Shown: positions 10,033-21,773 of the stretch, piece by piece
Layout of the letters: the number at the start of each line of letters is the position of its first letter
Position numbering within the stretch: the stretch's first letter is position 1
NCBI RefSeq assembly: GCF_000367765.1
Contig: NZ_AORI01000001.1
Coordinates: 62,001-126,000 of the forward strand
DNA: 64,000 nucleotides
Source of the DNA: Metamycoplasma auris 15026
GTDB taxonomy: Bacteria > Bacillota_I > Bacilli_A > Mycoplasmatales > Metamycoplasmataceae
Direction: 5' to 3'
Program-made: the position numbers and the translations under genes
The notes under the pieces: generated by a model
Databases searched by the model: none
The model's input: only the letters and a program-made list of their open reading frames with translations
Told to the model about the DNA's origin: nothing

Positions 10033-12363
10033 ATGAAGAAAAAAAATATTTTTGGAATTCTTGCAGCAGCAAATGTTGTTGCTTTTAGTACTATTGCAAT
10101 TAGTTGCATCACAAAACCTAATTCCTATATTAAAATCAACAACCCAAATGGTAACTATAATGCAAATATTGCTAATAGTGATGCCTATACAATTTATCCA
10201 GATATTAAGCCAAGTAAACCTGAAAGTAATATAAATAAAGAGCTATATAAGGATTTCAATACTCCTTCTAATAATTCTTCAAATACTCCAGTTGAGACTT
10301 TTTCTGAAAATTCAAATAATATTCCCAATAATACCCAACCAACTGAAACTCCAAATAATACTACAAATTCAAATTATTCTCCTAATAATCATTCAAATGT
10401 AGCACCAGATTTTGATCACAATAGAATAAGTGACATACCTGAATCATTTCTTAAGATAACAAATGCTTCCTATGACATTCAAAGCTTTGATAGAGATTAT
10501 ATTGATAGTGTGACTAAAGAATTTAAGCAAAAAAGTTTAGATGAAGAATCAATTAAAAAAATGATCTTAAATGATTTTCTTCCTATAAATTTCTATTCAC
10601 ATCCAAGATACAAATTACAAACTACAAGTTTATCAATAGGGACTAATGAAAAAGTAAAACTTTCATTGTTTGATACACAAACTAATTCAACAGTTACAGA
10701 TAATGTCAACTGATACCAAAGATTAAGATATCCTAATACCGAAGTTATCAAAGGTGGTAGTGATAATGACAATACAAAATTCAAACTTGATTCTGATGGG
10801 ACTATAACTGGTAAAGAACACAAAAATAATGACTATGGTACTACTCAAATTTGAGCCGAATATAAAGGATATTTGTATTCAACTTTCGTTGATGTAAAAT
10901 CAGTTGAAAATACTAAAAAAGATAAAGAAGAAAAAGAAACTAGAGAAGAAGCTAAGAAAATTGTTAAAAATTGACACAATTTAACAGTCTTAGAAAAAAT
11001 TACTGAAGCTTATAAATGAATAACAAAAAATGTTAGATATGATTATGACCTTAGTTTAGAAAATGTTTTACTTAATCAAACAGCATATTCTGCCTTAATA
11101 GATAAACATACTGTATGTACTGGTTATGCTAAAGGATTCAAAATGCTTTTAGATGAACTTGGAATTCAGAGTCGTTTAATTGATGGGCAAAGTAGTCGTG
11201 AAAATGCAGCAAGACATGTTTGAAACTTAGTAGAAGTTGATGGTGAATGATACCATTTAGACCCAACTTCTGACCGTGTTGAAAATAGACGTGGTGGAAC
11301 TCCAATGACTGAAACTGAATTTAGATTCTTTATGAATACTAAAGATGATTTCGATAAGAATGATAAATTCAACCGTGATATTGGTAAACAAGGAACTCGT
11401 CTAAGAAATTACAAATATAAGGAAGCTTTTGTTAGCACAAAGGATGAAGTTCTAGCATTAGTAGACAATACCTTAGGGGAATTAACTAATGCTAAATCTA
11501 AGTCATTAACTTTAACATCAGATAATTTTGTAAATGTTGTTAATGCTTTTAAAGAAAGAGGTTTAGAACTTCAGTCTGCTCTTACATTAGCTAATAACAA
11601 AATTAATAAAAAAGTTATATATACATTTAATAATAAAGAAATTAATCTTCAAAATGTAAATGTTAATTTAGAACAATATAGCACTGATTCAACTTTAGCC
11701 ATCAAAGTTAAATTTGATAAAAATGTTGAAGTAGGTGATTTAAAAGTTGGTAACTTCAATGTTGAAAATGCAATGATAAAAGAAGTTAAGAAAGTTGATG
11801 GTGGATATCTTTTATTACTTGACCACTTTAAAAACTTTGGTAACATTGAAGTTACTCTTAAATCAATTAAGAAAATGGGATTTAAATTCAATATAAAATC
11901 AAATAATAAATTTAATTTTAAAGTTGAAGCGCACACTAAACCAAATGCCACCTTAGAAGCTATATCACCTAACCAAGTTATTTTAAGAAATGTTTCAGCT
12001 GGTATGGAATTCAAAAGAAATCAAGGTACATGATATGAAATTCCTAACGATAATTTCTTAGTAAATAATGCAACCTTAGGAACAATTTCAGTTCGTTGAA
12101 AAAATAGCAATAAAGTTGATTCATATGTGCAAACTTTAAGTATTGATAGAGCAAGAGAAGTTGATAAACAAGTTAAACAAATTAACAACAATATGCTTAT
12201 TGGACTTGATTCTTCAATGGAATATAAACTTAAAGATGCTAAAGAATGAACTAATGTAACAAGCCAAGTTATGTCTGATTTAACCAAAGGCATCTATCTA
12301 GTTAGAAGAAAAGCTCATGGCAACACTTTAGCTTCTGAAACTTCAGAAATAACAGTCCTTTAA
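10033..12363 (+). CDS. Lipoprotein with transglutaminase-like (cysteine protease fold) domain
   Basis: A 776-residue predicted lipoprotein: charged start MKKKNIF, hydrophobic stretch and lipobox IAISC. An Asn/Pro/Ser/Thr-rich low-complexity region covers about residues 35-135. The middle holds a transglutaminase-core domain with TAYSALIDKHTVCTGYAKGF (Cys362), ARHVWNLVEVDGEW (His395) and YHLDPTSD (Asp410), an intact Cys-His-Asp triad in the usual order and spacing. The C-terminal ~300 residues look like beta-rich repeats (for example TLEAISPNQVILRNVSAGMEF). Such domains can be peptidases or amidases as well as cross-linkers, so the substrate is open. Start ATG 10033 follows GGAGG at 10021-10025. 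Many UGA-Trp codons. A strong terminator follows. Confidence 0.85.
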
Positions 12364-12378
12364 TTTCTTATAATAAAC

Positions 12379-12420
12379 AAAAAGCAGAAAATGCATTGAT
12401 TGCGTTTCCTGCTTTTTTTT
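12379..12420 (+). terminator. Terminator after the transglutaminase-like lipoprotein gene
   Basis: Stem AAAAGCAG..AATGCA / TGCGTTT..CTGCTTTT with a 5-base loop, ending in T8. It begins 15 bases after the stop, and its A-run would also serve the convergent DUF1846 gene. Confidence 0.85.
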
Positions 12421-12432
12421 ACTGCTTTTAAA

Positions 12433-13887
12433 TTATAAAATGGTTTCTTCAGTGAGTTGAATATCAATGTTTTTTAGTGTTTCGCGGTCTGAATCACTTG
12501 AGATTGAAGTACGATGTAAAAATAGTCCTGATAGATTTTTTAGTTGTAAATATGCTTGTTTTGCTACTGCTGAATTATTTGCACTAACTGACAATGCAAA
12601 AAGAGTTTCTTTTAAATCTAAACTTAGTTGGTTATAGTGTAAGGATTGTTTTAAATTTTGAACTAATTCAATAACAGAAGGTTCTAAGACATCAATTTTC
12701 TTATCAATCTTAGCAAAGTACTTTAAGGCATTAAGAACTGCTGCACTATTAGAATTTAGAAGATTTGATTCTTTACCAATAACAATATTATTTTCATCAA
12801 TTTCAATTGCTGAACAAATAATATTGTTTGCAACACTAAATTCATTTGCTTTTTTAATTGATTTAATAAGATTAATATCAATATCGTTTTCTTTGATTAT
12901 TTTAGCTAGTCTTGTTACATGAATTTTTGGACATTTATCTTGTTGATAATTGATATTTGTTTGGTAGTATCTTCTTATTATTTCTTTTTTAGAAGCATTT
13001 CTTACTACTTCATCATCAATGATACAGAAACCAGCCATATTTACTCCCATATCAGTAGGAGATTTATACATTGAAGTTTGATAAATAGTACTTAGTATTT
13101 TATTTAAAATAGGAAATGCTTCAAGATCCCGATTATAATTTGTTGCTTTAATTTTGTATGCTTTGTAATGATAATAATCTTCCATATTTAAATCATTTAA
13201 ATCAACAGTAGCAGCTTCATAAGCTAAATTAATTGGATGCTTAACGTCTAAATTTCAGATAGGAAAAGTTTCAAATTTAGCATAACTTGATTTGATATTA
13301 TGCTTATAATCATGGTATAGTTGTGACAATATTGCACTTAGTTTTCCCGAACCTGGTCCTGGTGCTGTGACAATTGCTAATTTCTTATTAATTTTGGTAT
13401 ATTCATTTTTACCAAAACCTTCATCAGAAACAATTAAATCAACGTCATTTGGATAGTTTTTTATCTTATATTGTCTAACTACTTTAATTTTTTTCTTATT
13501 TAACTTATTAATAAAAGCATTAATTTCATCGGAATTTTCAAATTGCGTAATAATAACGCTATTGATTTCAAGTCCATTTTTTTTAAACTTATTTATTAGT
13601 CTAAAAACATCTTCTTCATAAGTTAGATTAATATCAGATCTTACTTTTTTATTTTTGATATCCAAACTTGAAATGACAATAATCATCTCAAGTTCATCTT
13701 TTAGTTTTAAAAGCATATTGAATTTGGTGTTATGTTGAAAGCCAGGAAGTACTCTTGTAGCATGAAAATCATTGAATAATTTTCCACCAAATTCAATATA
13801 CAACTTGCATCCAAATTTATTAATCCTATTTCTAATTGCTTCCGATTGCAAATCTATATATTTTTCATTATCAAAACCTTTAATCAT
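12433..13887 (-). CDS. DUF1846 (UPF0371) family protein
   Basis: A 484-residue cytoplasmic protein matching the DUF1846 family in length and sequence from its first residues (MIKGFDNEKYIDLQSEAI, EFGGKLFNDFHATRVLPGF). It carries the Gly-rich loop VTAPGPGSGKLSAILSQLYHDY, which resembles a nucleotide-binding P-loop, followed by [27 protein letters not shown] (UGA read as Trp). The biochemical role of the family is not settled as far as I know. It sits alone between convergent and divergent neighbours, with only a weak Shine-Dalgarno (GGTG) before ATG 13887. Confident of the family, not of the function. Confidence 0.88.
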
Positions 13888-14015
13888 AAATAAACACCAC
13901 TTGAGCCTTAAATTATATTTTTAAATTATATTTAAATTAAATTGAAATTTATTAAAAGAAATTCCTTTATTTTTCTTAATAAAAACTAGCATTTTAATTT
14001 ATTGTAAAATTTTTA

Positions 14016-14021
14016 TATAAT
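14016..14021 (+). promoter_or_regulatory. -10 promoter element of pyk
   Basis: TATAAT, about 38 bases before the chosen pyk start. Transcription would begin near 14028, leaving a short leader with AAAGG before ATG 14054. Confidence 0.6.
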
Positions 14022-14053
14022 GCAAAAATATGAAGATTGAAAGGCAAAAAGAG

Positions 14054-15475
14054 ATGAAATTTAATGAGCAAAGAACGAAGATTGTTGCAACAATTGGACC
14101 TGCTAGTGAAAGCTATGAAACAATGAAAGAATTGATTGAAGCTGGTGTGACAACAATTCGTGCTAATTTTTCCCATGGTAATAGAGAAGACCACCAACAT
14201 AAATTTGATATTGCAAGAAAAATATCAAGTGAATTAGACCGTCCTATTTCTTTAATGTTAGATACAAAAGGCCCAGAAATTAGAGTTGGAAAAATGCAAA
14301 ATGGCAGCTGCTTAATTCCTGCCAAACAACTTCTATCAATTAGAACTGATAAAGAATCATATGAAAATCTAATTGGTAACGAGAAGCAAATTACAGTTTC
14401 ATACCGGATGGATTTAGATGTTAAAGAAGGCAATAAAGTATTATTGGATGATGGAAAACTAGTTACTATAGTTAAAAAAATTAAAGATGCAGAAATTATT
14501 GTTGAAACAATCAATTCACACATTCTAAAAACAAATAAGAGAGTTAATATTCCAGGTGTTGATTTTTCACTTCCTTTCTTAAGCCAAAAAGATATTGATG
14601 ACATTGTTTGAGGAGCAAAATACAAAGTTGATTACATTGCTGCTTCTTTTGTGAATAATGCAAATCAAGTTAAAGAAATTAGAAAAATTCTTGATGAAAA
14701 TAATGGGAAACATATTCAAATTATTTCTAAAATTGAATCCCAAACTGCAATTGATAACATTGAAGAAATAATTCGGGCATCAGATGGAATTATGATTGCC
14801 CGTGGTGATTTAGGTCTTGAAATTCCTTTCTATGATGTGCCATATTATGAAAAAAGAATTATTCGTTCAGCAAGAATGCAAGGTAAAGAAGTTATTGTTG
14901 CAACACAAATGCTTGATTCAATGGAAAATTCTCCAATGCCTACAAGAGCTGAAGTAACTGATGTTTATTATGCTGTTGAACTTGGTGCTGATGCTACAAT
15001 GCTATCTGGCGAATCAGCAAGCGGTAAATATCCAGTGCAAGCAGTTAAAGTTATGTCTCAAATTGTTAAGAGAGCTGAAAAAGAATATTTCACTGAATTA
15101 TTCTATGAAAAACAAATTCAAAAAGTTGCTAATGACCAAAGTTCCAGAATGCTTATTTCATACGAAGTTGCCTCAATTTTACAATCTGGAGAATACAAAT
15201 ACGCAATTGTTTTAAGTCATAGTGGAAAACTATTAAAAGAAGTCGCTAAATACCGTCCTAATGCGTATATTATTGGTGTAGTAAGCGATGATAAACTTGT
15301 TTGAAGTTATGGCGTTACTGCGGGAGTATTTTGTGAAAAACACTCCGAAGCAGTAAGAGGTTTAATCAAACACGACCATGAAGCTGGACGTCAAATTCTA
15401 GGTGCATATGGCGCTAGAAAAGGTGATAAATTCATCGTTGTTGATAGTTTAAATATCACAATGCATGAGTACTAA
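14054..15475 (+). CDS. pyk: Pyruvate kinase
   Basis: Glycolytic enzyme converting phosphoenolpyruvate and ADP to pyruvate and ATP; 473 residues, the normal short bacterial length. Motifs: RTKIVATIGPAS at the N-terminus, RANFSHG, the active-site run ISLMLDTKGPEIRVG, the signature DGIMIARGDLGLEIP, QMLDSM, RAEVTDVYYAVELGADATMLSGESASGKYP, and a C-terminal allosteric-type domain ending SLNITMHEY. The start at 14054 is preferred over ATG 14030: it has AAAGG upstream and gives the family N-terminus, while 14030 lies almost on the predicted transcription start. It is a single-gene unit with its own -10 element and terminator. Confidence 0.96.
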
Positions 15476-15484
15476 AAAAGAATT

Positions 15485-15537
15485 AAAAAAACTCCAAAAC
15501 CTATGTTACTTACTTATTTAGGATTTGGAGTTTTTTA
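15485..15537 (+). terminator. pyk terminator
   Basis: Stem ACTCCAAAACCTA / TAGGATTTGGAGT (one bulge) flanked by an A-run and T6. Next to it (15562-15594) is a weaker inverted repeat ATACTAA / TTAGTAT between the convergent pyk and lipoprotein genes. Confidence 0.85.
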
Positions 15538-15613
15538 TTATACCAATTTAATTAAATTTGAATACTAAAATGAGACTTATACATGTATTAGTATCAAAAA
15601 ATAGTGTACAAAT

Positions 15614-16465
15614 CTATCTAGTAATTTGGTAATTTAAATTACCTTTCTTTTCTTCTTTTTTGAAATGTTCTTTTAAACGGCTATCTTTGATTTCTAATTT
15701 AACAACTTTTTTATTATCTTGAGAGGATGGAATATAGAAAAATAGTTTTTCTGAAACACTACCAAATTTTAGATTTTCAGGCAAGGTTAGATTTTCAAAC
15801 TTATTCATAGCCAAAGCTGATTCTTCAATTTCAATAATGTTACTTAAATCAATATTGCTCAATTCATTATTAGCAAAAACACCGCTGCTTAGTTTCTTAA
15901 GACTTTTTAGTTTATCTAAATTAACTGAAGTAATTCTATTATTTTCAAATGCATTTTTTCCAATGCTAATAATTGATTCAGGTAAATCTAAGGAAGCTAT
16001 TTGATTATTTAAAAATGCACTATCTTTAATAGTAGTTAGATTGCTTGTTGTCTTATCAAATTTAACTTCTTTTAGACCTAAACCTTCAAACGCACCATTT
16101 TCAATACTTTTAATGCTACTTGGTAAAATAATTTTTTCAATATTAATAGTTCCAGTTGGACGGTCAAAAATTCCTTCTGGTAATGCAAATTGTGGGTTAG
16201 AAAAATTAGTTGAAGTATGTGTAAATAAAATTCTTAGTGCACTAGCAGAAAAAGCAGCTTGCGGAATACTTGTTAGATTTGTAGCTTTGCTTAAATCTAG
16301 TGTTTTAGTTTCCTTATTGTAATTTGTAATTCCACTGTTTCCTAAAACATAACTTTTTGCAAAGTCGTTAGCTTTTTCTCCCTTACCACATGATACAACA
16401 AAAGCAGAAGCTATGATTGGTGAAATTGAAGCGATTGATAATAATATTTTGTTTGAGTATTTCAT
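15614..16465 (-). CDS. Lipoprotein with BspA-type leucine-rich repeats
   Basis: A 283-residue predicted surface lipoprotein with signal sequence MKYSNKILLSIASISPIIAS and lipobox FVVSC. Residues ~70-250 contain repeats of about 22-24 residues of the BspA/LRR_5 type (for example LPSSIKSIENGAFEGLGLKEV, then LPESIISIGKNAFENNRITSV), in which xxIxxIxxxAFxxxx recurs about five times. Such repeats usually mediate protein binding or adhesion. The C-terminus is short and charged. It is a single gene convergent with pyk; the region upstream holds several inverted repeats. A role in host contact is inferred. Confidence 0.88.
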   Translation of the reverse strand: MKYSNKILLSIASISPIIASAFVVSCGKGEKANDFAKSYVLGNSGITNYNKETKTLDLSKATNLTSIPQAAFSASALRILFTHTSTNFSNPQFALPEGIFDRPTGTINIEKIILPSSIKSIENGAFEGLGLKEVKFDKTTSNLTTIKDSAFLNNQIASLDLPESIISIGKNAFENNRITSVNLDKLKSLKKLSSGVFANNELSNIDLSNIIEIEESALAMNKFENLTLPENLKFGSVSEKLFFYIPSSQDNKKVVKLEIKDSRLKEHFKKEEKKGNLNYQITR

Positions 16466-16794
16466 AATTGCTATTTATTTTATCATAATTTAGCAACAAA
16501 AAATATCGAAGCTTAATTTAAAAATTAAGCCTTAATTAAGCATTATGATTTTTTCATTAAGTTAATAATAATTTCAAACCTAATTTAGTATAAAAAAACT
16601 AATTTTAAGGCTTAAAAAATCCTTTTAATTTCACTAATTCAATTTACTTAAGAAATATTGATTTTTCAGCCTTAAAAAACAAGATTTTTAGTGAAAAAAA
16701 ATTAATAAATTAAGTTGAAAAATCAATAAAGGCTGACTTTATTTAAAAGCAATTTATAGTAATATAATAATTAATGTATATTAATGGAGAAAAC
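16466..16794. other. Divergent intergenic region rich in inverted repeats
   Basis: No plausible gene. It contains GCTTAATTT / AAATTAAGC followed at once by the palindrome CTTAATTAAG (16511-16540), and a 12-bp inverted repeat ATTGATTTTTCA / TGAAAAATCAAT (16657-16668 and 16716-16727) whose 5' arm is followed by GCCTT and whose 3' arm is followed by AAAGGC. The deoB -10 element is near the right end. Confidence 0.55.
16763..16768 (+). promoter_or_regulatory. -10 promoter element of deoB
   Basis: TATAAT, 27 bases before the deoB ATG and ahead of GGAG at 16785-16788. Confidence 0.55.
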
Positions 16795-17979
16795 ATGAAA
16801 TTCAAACGTATATTTTTTATTGTAACAGATGGATTAGGTATTGGACCTGAACCAAGACAAGAAGAATTTGGAGATAAGGGAGCAAATAGCTTACTACATG
16901 CCTCAGAAGCGCTTCCTTTAGAAATTCCAACATGAAAATCACTTGGAATTACTGAAATTGCAAAAGTTGCTGGACACAATGCAAGAGTTAAAAAACCTTT
17001 AGCTTATGTGGGAACTATTCATGAAATGTCAAATGGAAAAGACACCTTAACTGGACATTGAGAAATGATGGGAATTTATACAAAAACCCCTAACCCTCAA
17101 TTTACAGAAAAAGGCTTTCCGGATGATTTAGTAGCTGAATTATCAAAAGCTTGAGATGGAAGAAAAATCATTGGTAACAGAAATGCTTCAGGAACAGTTA
17201 TTTTAGCTGAACTTGGTCATCAACATATGGAAACTGGAGATATGATTATTTATACTTCTCCTGATTCAACCTTACAAATCATTGGTGATGAAAAGACATT
17301 AGGTGTTGAAAAATTAAATGCGTATGCTAAAAAAGCAAGGGAAATTTGTTCATCAAAACCTGAATGAAATGTTGCAAGAGTTATTTCAAGACCTTTTGTT
17401 TATGAAAATGGTAAATTTACAAGAACATTCAACCGCCATGACTTTGCTAACAAACCTACAGGCCACATTATCATGGAAGACCTACAAAAAGCTGGTATTG
17501 AAGTTGTTGCAGTTGGAAAAATCAATGATATTTTTACAGGAGTTGGAGTAGATAAAAACTACGGTCCTGCTTCCGATGATGAAAATATGGACATTGCAAT
17601 TGATATTGCAGCATCAGATTCAAAAAACCAATTTATTTTTGTAAATCTAGTGCAATTTGATAGTCACTATGGACACCGTGAAGACCCTGTTGGATATAGT
17701 CAAAATGTTTCAAGATTAGATATTAAATTAGCCAAGTTAATCAATGCAATGAAAGAAGATGACTTACTAATTATGACTTCTGACCATGGTAATGACCCAA
17801 CATTTGGCCCAGATCACACAAGAGAAGCACTACCTCTAACTATATTTTCTAAATCATTTAAGAGTCCAAAAGTTTTAGGTACTCTAAAAGGTTTAGGTAC
17901 AGCAGGTAACATTGTTGCTAAAAACTTCGGAGTTCCACTTGTAGAAACTGGTGAAGATATTTTTGATATCCTAGTATAA
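16795..17979 (+). CDS. deoB: Phosphopentomutase
   Basis: Interconverts (deoxy)ribose 1-phosphate and 5-phosphate in nucleoside salvage, feeding pentose from nucleosides into glycolysis. At 394 residues it has the normal DeoB length and belongs to the alkaline phosphatase superfamily. Visible: the N-terminal metal site FFIVTDGLGIGP, GANSLLHASEALP, the active-site region SNGKDTLTGHWEMMGI with the phosphorylated Thr, and the C-terminal metal ligands FDSHYGHREDP and TSDHGNDPTFGPDHTRE. The family differs from phosphoglycerate mutase by the shorter cap and the LTGHWE motif. It is preceded by a -10 element and followed by a terminator, so probably a single-gene unit. Confidence 0.95.
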
Positions 17980-17989
17980 TTTAATTTAT

Positions 17990-18032
17990 ACTAAATTAAA
18001 GCAGGTAAAAAGGCCTGTTTTAATTTAGTTTA
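17990..18032 (+). terminator. deoB terminator
   Basis: Long stem ACTAAATTAAAGCAGG / CCTGTTTTAATTTAGT with a 7-base A-rich loop, starting 10 bases after the stop. Confidence 0.75.
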
Positions 18033-18062
18033 AAAATCAAAAAATCTATAAAATTATTAATT

Positions 18063-19496
18063 ATGAAGAAACTAGAAAAAATTACAACACAAGAAGAAAA
18101 TTTCGCCAAATGATATACAGATGTAATTCAAAATGGCGATTTGATGGCATACGGTTCTTCAAAAGGTTCAATTATTTTTAAACCTTTATCGTTTGGAATT
18201 TGAGACAATATTCGTCTAATTCTGGATAAAGAGTTTAAAAAAATTGGCGTTAAAAATGTCAATTTGCCGCTTCTAATTCCTGAAAGTTTGCTAAATAAAG
18301 AAAAGAATCATATCGAAGGTTTTAATCCTGAACTAGCAACAGTAACTGAAGTTGGTGGCAAAAAATTAGCTGAGAAATTTTTTATTCGGCCAACTAGTGA
18401 AGTTTTATTCGGTGACTTTTTTAAAAATGAAATTGAATCCTATAATGACTTACCTTTAATTTATAATCAATGAGTTAATGTTCTAAGATGAGAAAAAACA
18501 ACTAATCCATTTTTGCGAACACGTGAATTTCTTTGACAAGAAGGTCATACAATTCATAACTCACAAAAAGAAGCTGAATTATTAACTACAAAAATGTTAG
18601 ATATTTATACATCTTTCGTCCAAGATTATTTAGCGATTCCTGTTATTAAAGGACAAAAAACTGAGCATGAAAAGTTCGCTGGTGCAACATATACTTATAC
18701 CATTGAAGCAATGATGAAAGATAAAAAAGCCTTGCAAGCAGGAACAAGTCATTATCTAGGTCAAAATTTCACAAAAGCATTTGATATTACATTCAAAAAT
18801 AAAGAAAACAAACTTGAAAATCCTTATGGGACATCTTGAGGAGTTTCTACTAGATTACTAGGGGCATTAATTATGACACATGGTGATGACCGTGGCATAA
18901 TTATTCCTCCTAAAATCGCTCCAGTGCAAGTTGATATTATTGAATTATTTGCAAACAAAGATCCTAGAGTAAAAGAAGTTTCTTTACAAATATCAAACTT
19001 ATTAGAATCTAATGCAATATCAAATGAAATTGATAATAGCAACAAAAGTGCTGGTTTCAAAGCGGCCAATTCCGAAATTCATGGCACTCCATTAAGAATT
19101 GAAATAGGACCAAGAGATTTAGAATCTAATTGCGTAACCTTGGTTAGAAGAGATACTCTACAAAAATACCAAGTCACAATTTCTGATATCTTAGAAACTA
19201 CTAAAAAACTACTAGAAGATATACAAAATAACTTATTTAATCAAGCTAAATTAAGACTTTTAGATAATATTAAAGTGGCTAATAACTACGATCAGTTTAA
19301 AGAAATCATTAATTCAGGATACTGAGCCATTGCAAAATTTTGCTGTGATGAAGCAGCTGAAGATGAAATTAAAAAGGAAACTGGCGCAACTTCTCGTTGT
19401 ATGCCATTCAATTTAGATATTGAAATACAAAGTAATAATTGCTTTTATTCCAATAGAAAAACTGATAAAATTGTAATTTTTGCAAAATCTTATTAA
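18063..19496 (+). CDS. proS: Proline-tRNA ligase, eukaryote/archaeal type
   Basis: Class II synthetase for tRNA-Pro, 477 residues. It is the short ProS form without the bacterial INS editing domain. Signatures: [10 protein letters not shown] (motif 2 region), [32 protein letters not shown]-like region (here [17 protein letters not shown]), [32 protein letters not shown] (motif 3), IAPVQVDII (anticodon domain), and the C-terminal zinc-type domain with [21 protein letters not shown]. Several of its tryptophans, including the one in the REFLWQEGHT motif, are encoded by UGA. It heads a short series with trxA and a HAD phosphatase downstream. Confidence 0.95.
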
Positions 19497-19518
19497 GGTA
19501 ATTTAAGGAGATAAACAT

Positions 19519-19824
19519 ATGTATAAAAAATTATTAAAAGAAGAATTAAATAACGCACATTTAAACGGAAAAGCAATCGTTGCTTTTAGAGCTACATGAT
19601 GTGGTCCTTGCCAAATGATTGGTCCAGAATTACAACGTCTTGCAAATGAAAATGATGATATTAATGTGTTTGATTTCGATGTAGACCAAAATGTTGAATT
19701 CGCACGTGAAATGGGAGTTAGTGTAATTCCTTCATTATTCTATTATTTAGATGGTAAATTAGTAAATGCTACAAAAGGCTACTTACCAGTTGAAGAATTA
19801 AAGAAACAATTTATTCAAAAATAA
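19519..19824 (+). CDS. trxA: Thioredoxin
   Basis: Small cytoplasmic dithiol-disulfide oxidoreductase, 101 residues. The redox-active site is RATWCGPCQMIGPE with Cys28 and Cys31; the Trp before it is encoded by UGA. The cis-proline is in VSVIPSLFYYLDGK. Ribosome binding site AAGGAG lies 8 bases before ATG 19519. It is 22 bases after proS, so probably co-transcribed. Reduction partner (thioredoxin reductase) is not in the window. Confidence 0.96.
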
Positions 19825-19834
19825 TAAATAAATT

Positions 19835-20644
19835 ATGATTAATTTTAGACCAAAAGCCTATTTTACAGACTTAGATGGTACTTTATTAGATTTACCAAAA
19901 ACAAAAGAAAAAATTAGTGAAAATAATTTGCAAATCTTAAAAGAAAAAAATGACTCTGGAATTCCTTTCATCATTGCCACTGGCCGTTATGCTTCTGATT
20001 TTGTTTTAGACTTAGCTAAAAAGACTAATTCTAAATATGTAATCTGCCAAAATGGTGGAATCATTGTCAATTCAGAAGGACAAATTATTGCCAAACATGA
20101 AATAAATAAAGATACAGTTATTGATATCTTGAATTTAATCAAACAAAAAAATTTGTTTTTCATTTTAAATAGTGGTAACACAATTTATGGCAATAAAACC
20201 AAATTGAAATTAATTAGACCATGAGTGCGAAGCATGACTCAGAAAAACTATGATGATTTAGAAATCATTACTGATTGCACTAAAATAATTGTTTTTGGTA
20301 CAACTAAAAAAGGAATTAAAAAACTTAAAGAAGAATTAGAAAAAGAATTCAAAAACATTTCAATCTTTATTGTTTCAAAAGGATATGCAATTGAAATCAA
20401 TGATATCAATGCAAGTAAAGGCAAAGCAATTGAATATGTTTCTAAATTACTTGATATAAATCCTAAAGAAGCAATTCATTTTGGAGATTCAGGCAATGAT
20501 ACATCCTCAATTCCCTATGTCGGAGCTTTTGTTGCAATGAAAAATGCCTTAAGAAATGTTAAAAGTCAAGCAGCATGAGTTGCTGGATCTTATAAAAATT
20601 CTGGTGTCTATAATGCTGTTAAAAAAATTGAAAATTCGAATTAA
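19835..20644 (+). CDS. HAD-superfamily phosphatase, Cof type
   Basis: A 269-residue member of the Cof-type (IIB) haloacid dehalogenase-like hydrolases. Motif I is AYFTDLDGTLLD (Asp12 nucleophile, Asp14), motif II is FIIATGR, the Lys of motif III lies in NASKGKAIEYVSKLL, and motif IV is AIHFGDSGNDTSSIPYVG. A type II cap occupies about residues 85-190. These enzymes dephosphorylate sugar phosphates, nucleotides or FMN, and sequence alone does not fix the substrate. It is 10 bases after trxA, in the same operon. Mycoplasmas typically carry several paralogues. Confidence 0.92.
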
Positions 20645-20653
20645 TTAATTGGA

Positions 20654-20700
20654 TATAATTTTTATGTATGTATTAATTTAAATCAAAGATTTAAGTTAAT
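20654..20700 (+). promoter_or_regulatory. gapA promoter and leader hairpin
   Basis: TATAAT at 20654-20659 is followed by a 13-pair hairpin (20672-20700) with arms ATTAATTTAAATC and GATTTAAGTTAAT (one G-T pair) and loop AAA. It lies 10 bases upstream of the ribosome binding site AAGGAG (20712-20717) and has no T-run, so it looks like a leader structure rather than a terminator. Confidence 0.5.
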
Positions 20701-20721
20701 ATAGTGCAAAAAAGGAGAGAA

Positions 20722-21723
<1,002 letters not shown>

Positions 21724-21732
21724 AAATAAAAC

Positions 21733-21770
21733 AAAAAATTAGCCTTTATTTAGAGGCTAATTTTTATTTG
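21733..21770. terminator. Bidirectional terminator between gapA and lon
   Basis: AAAAATTAGCCT / AGGCTAATTTTT with an 8-base loop, A-run on the left and T-run on the right. It serves both convergent genes. Confidence 0.85.
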
Positions 21771-21773
21771 CAT

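Noticed and set aside
11649-12293. Reverse-strand ORFs inside the transglutaminase-like lipoprotein gene
   Set aside because: No ribosome binding site, no recognisable family, fully inside a well-supported gene on the other strand.
14030-14053. Upstream in-frame ATG for pyk at 14030
   Set aside because: It lies within a few bases of the predicted transcript start and has no Shine-Dalgarno; ATG 14054 has AAAGG and gives the family N-terminus.
20704-20721. Upstream GTG start for gapA
   Set aside because: The ribosome binding site AAGGAGAG lies after it, right before ATG 20722.
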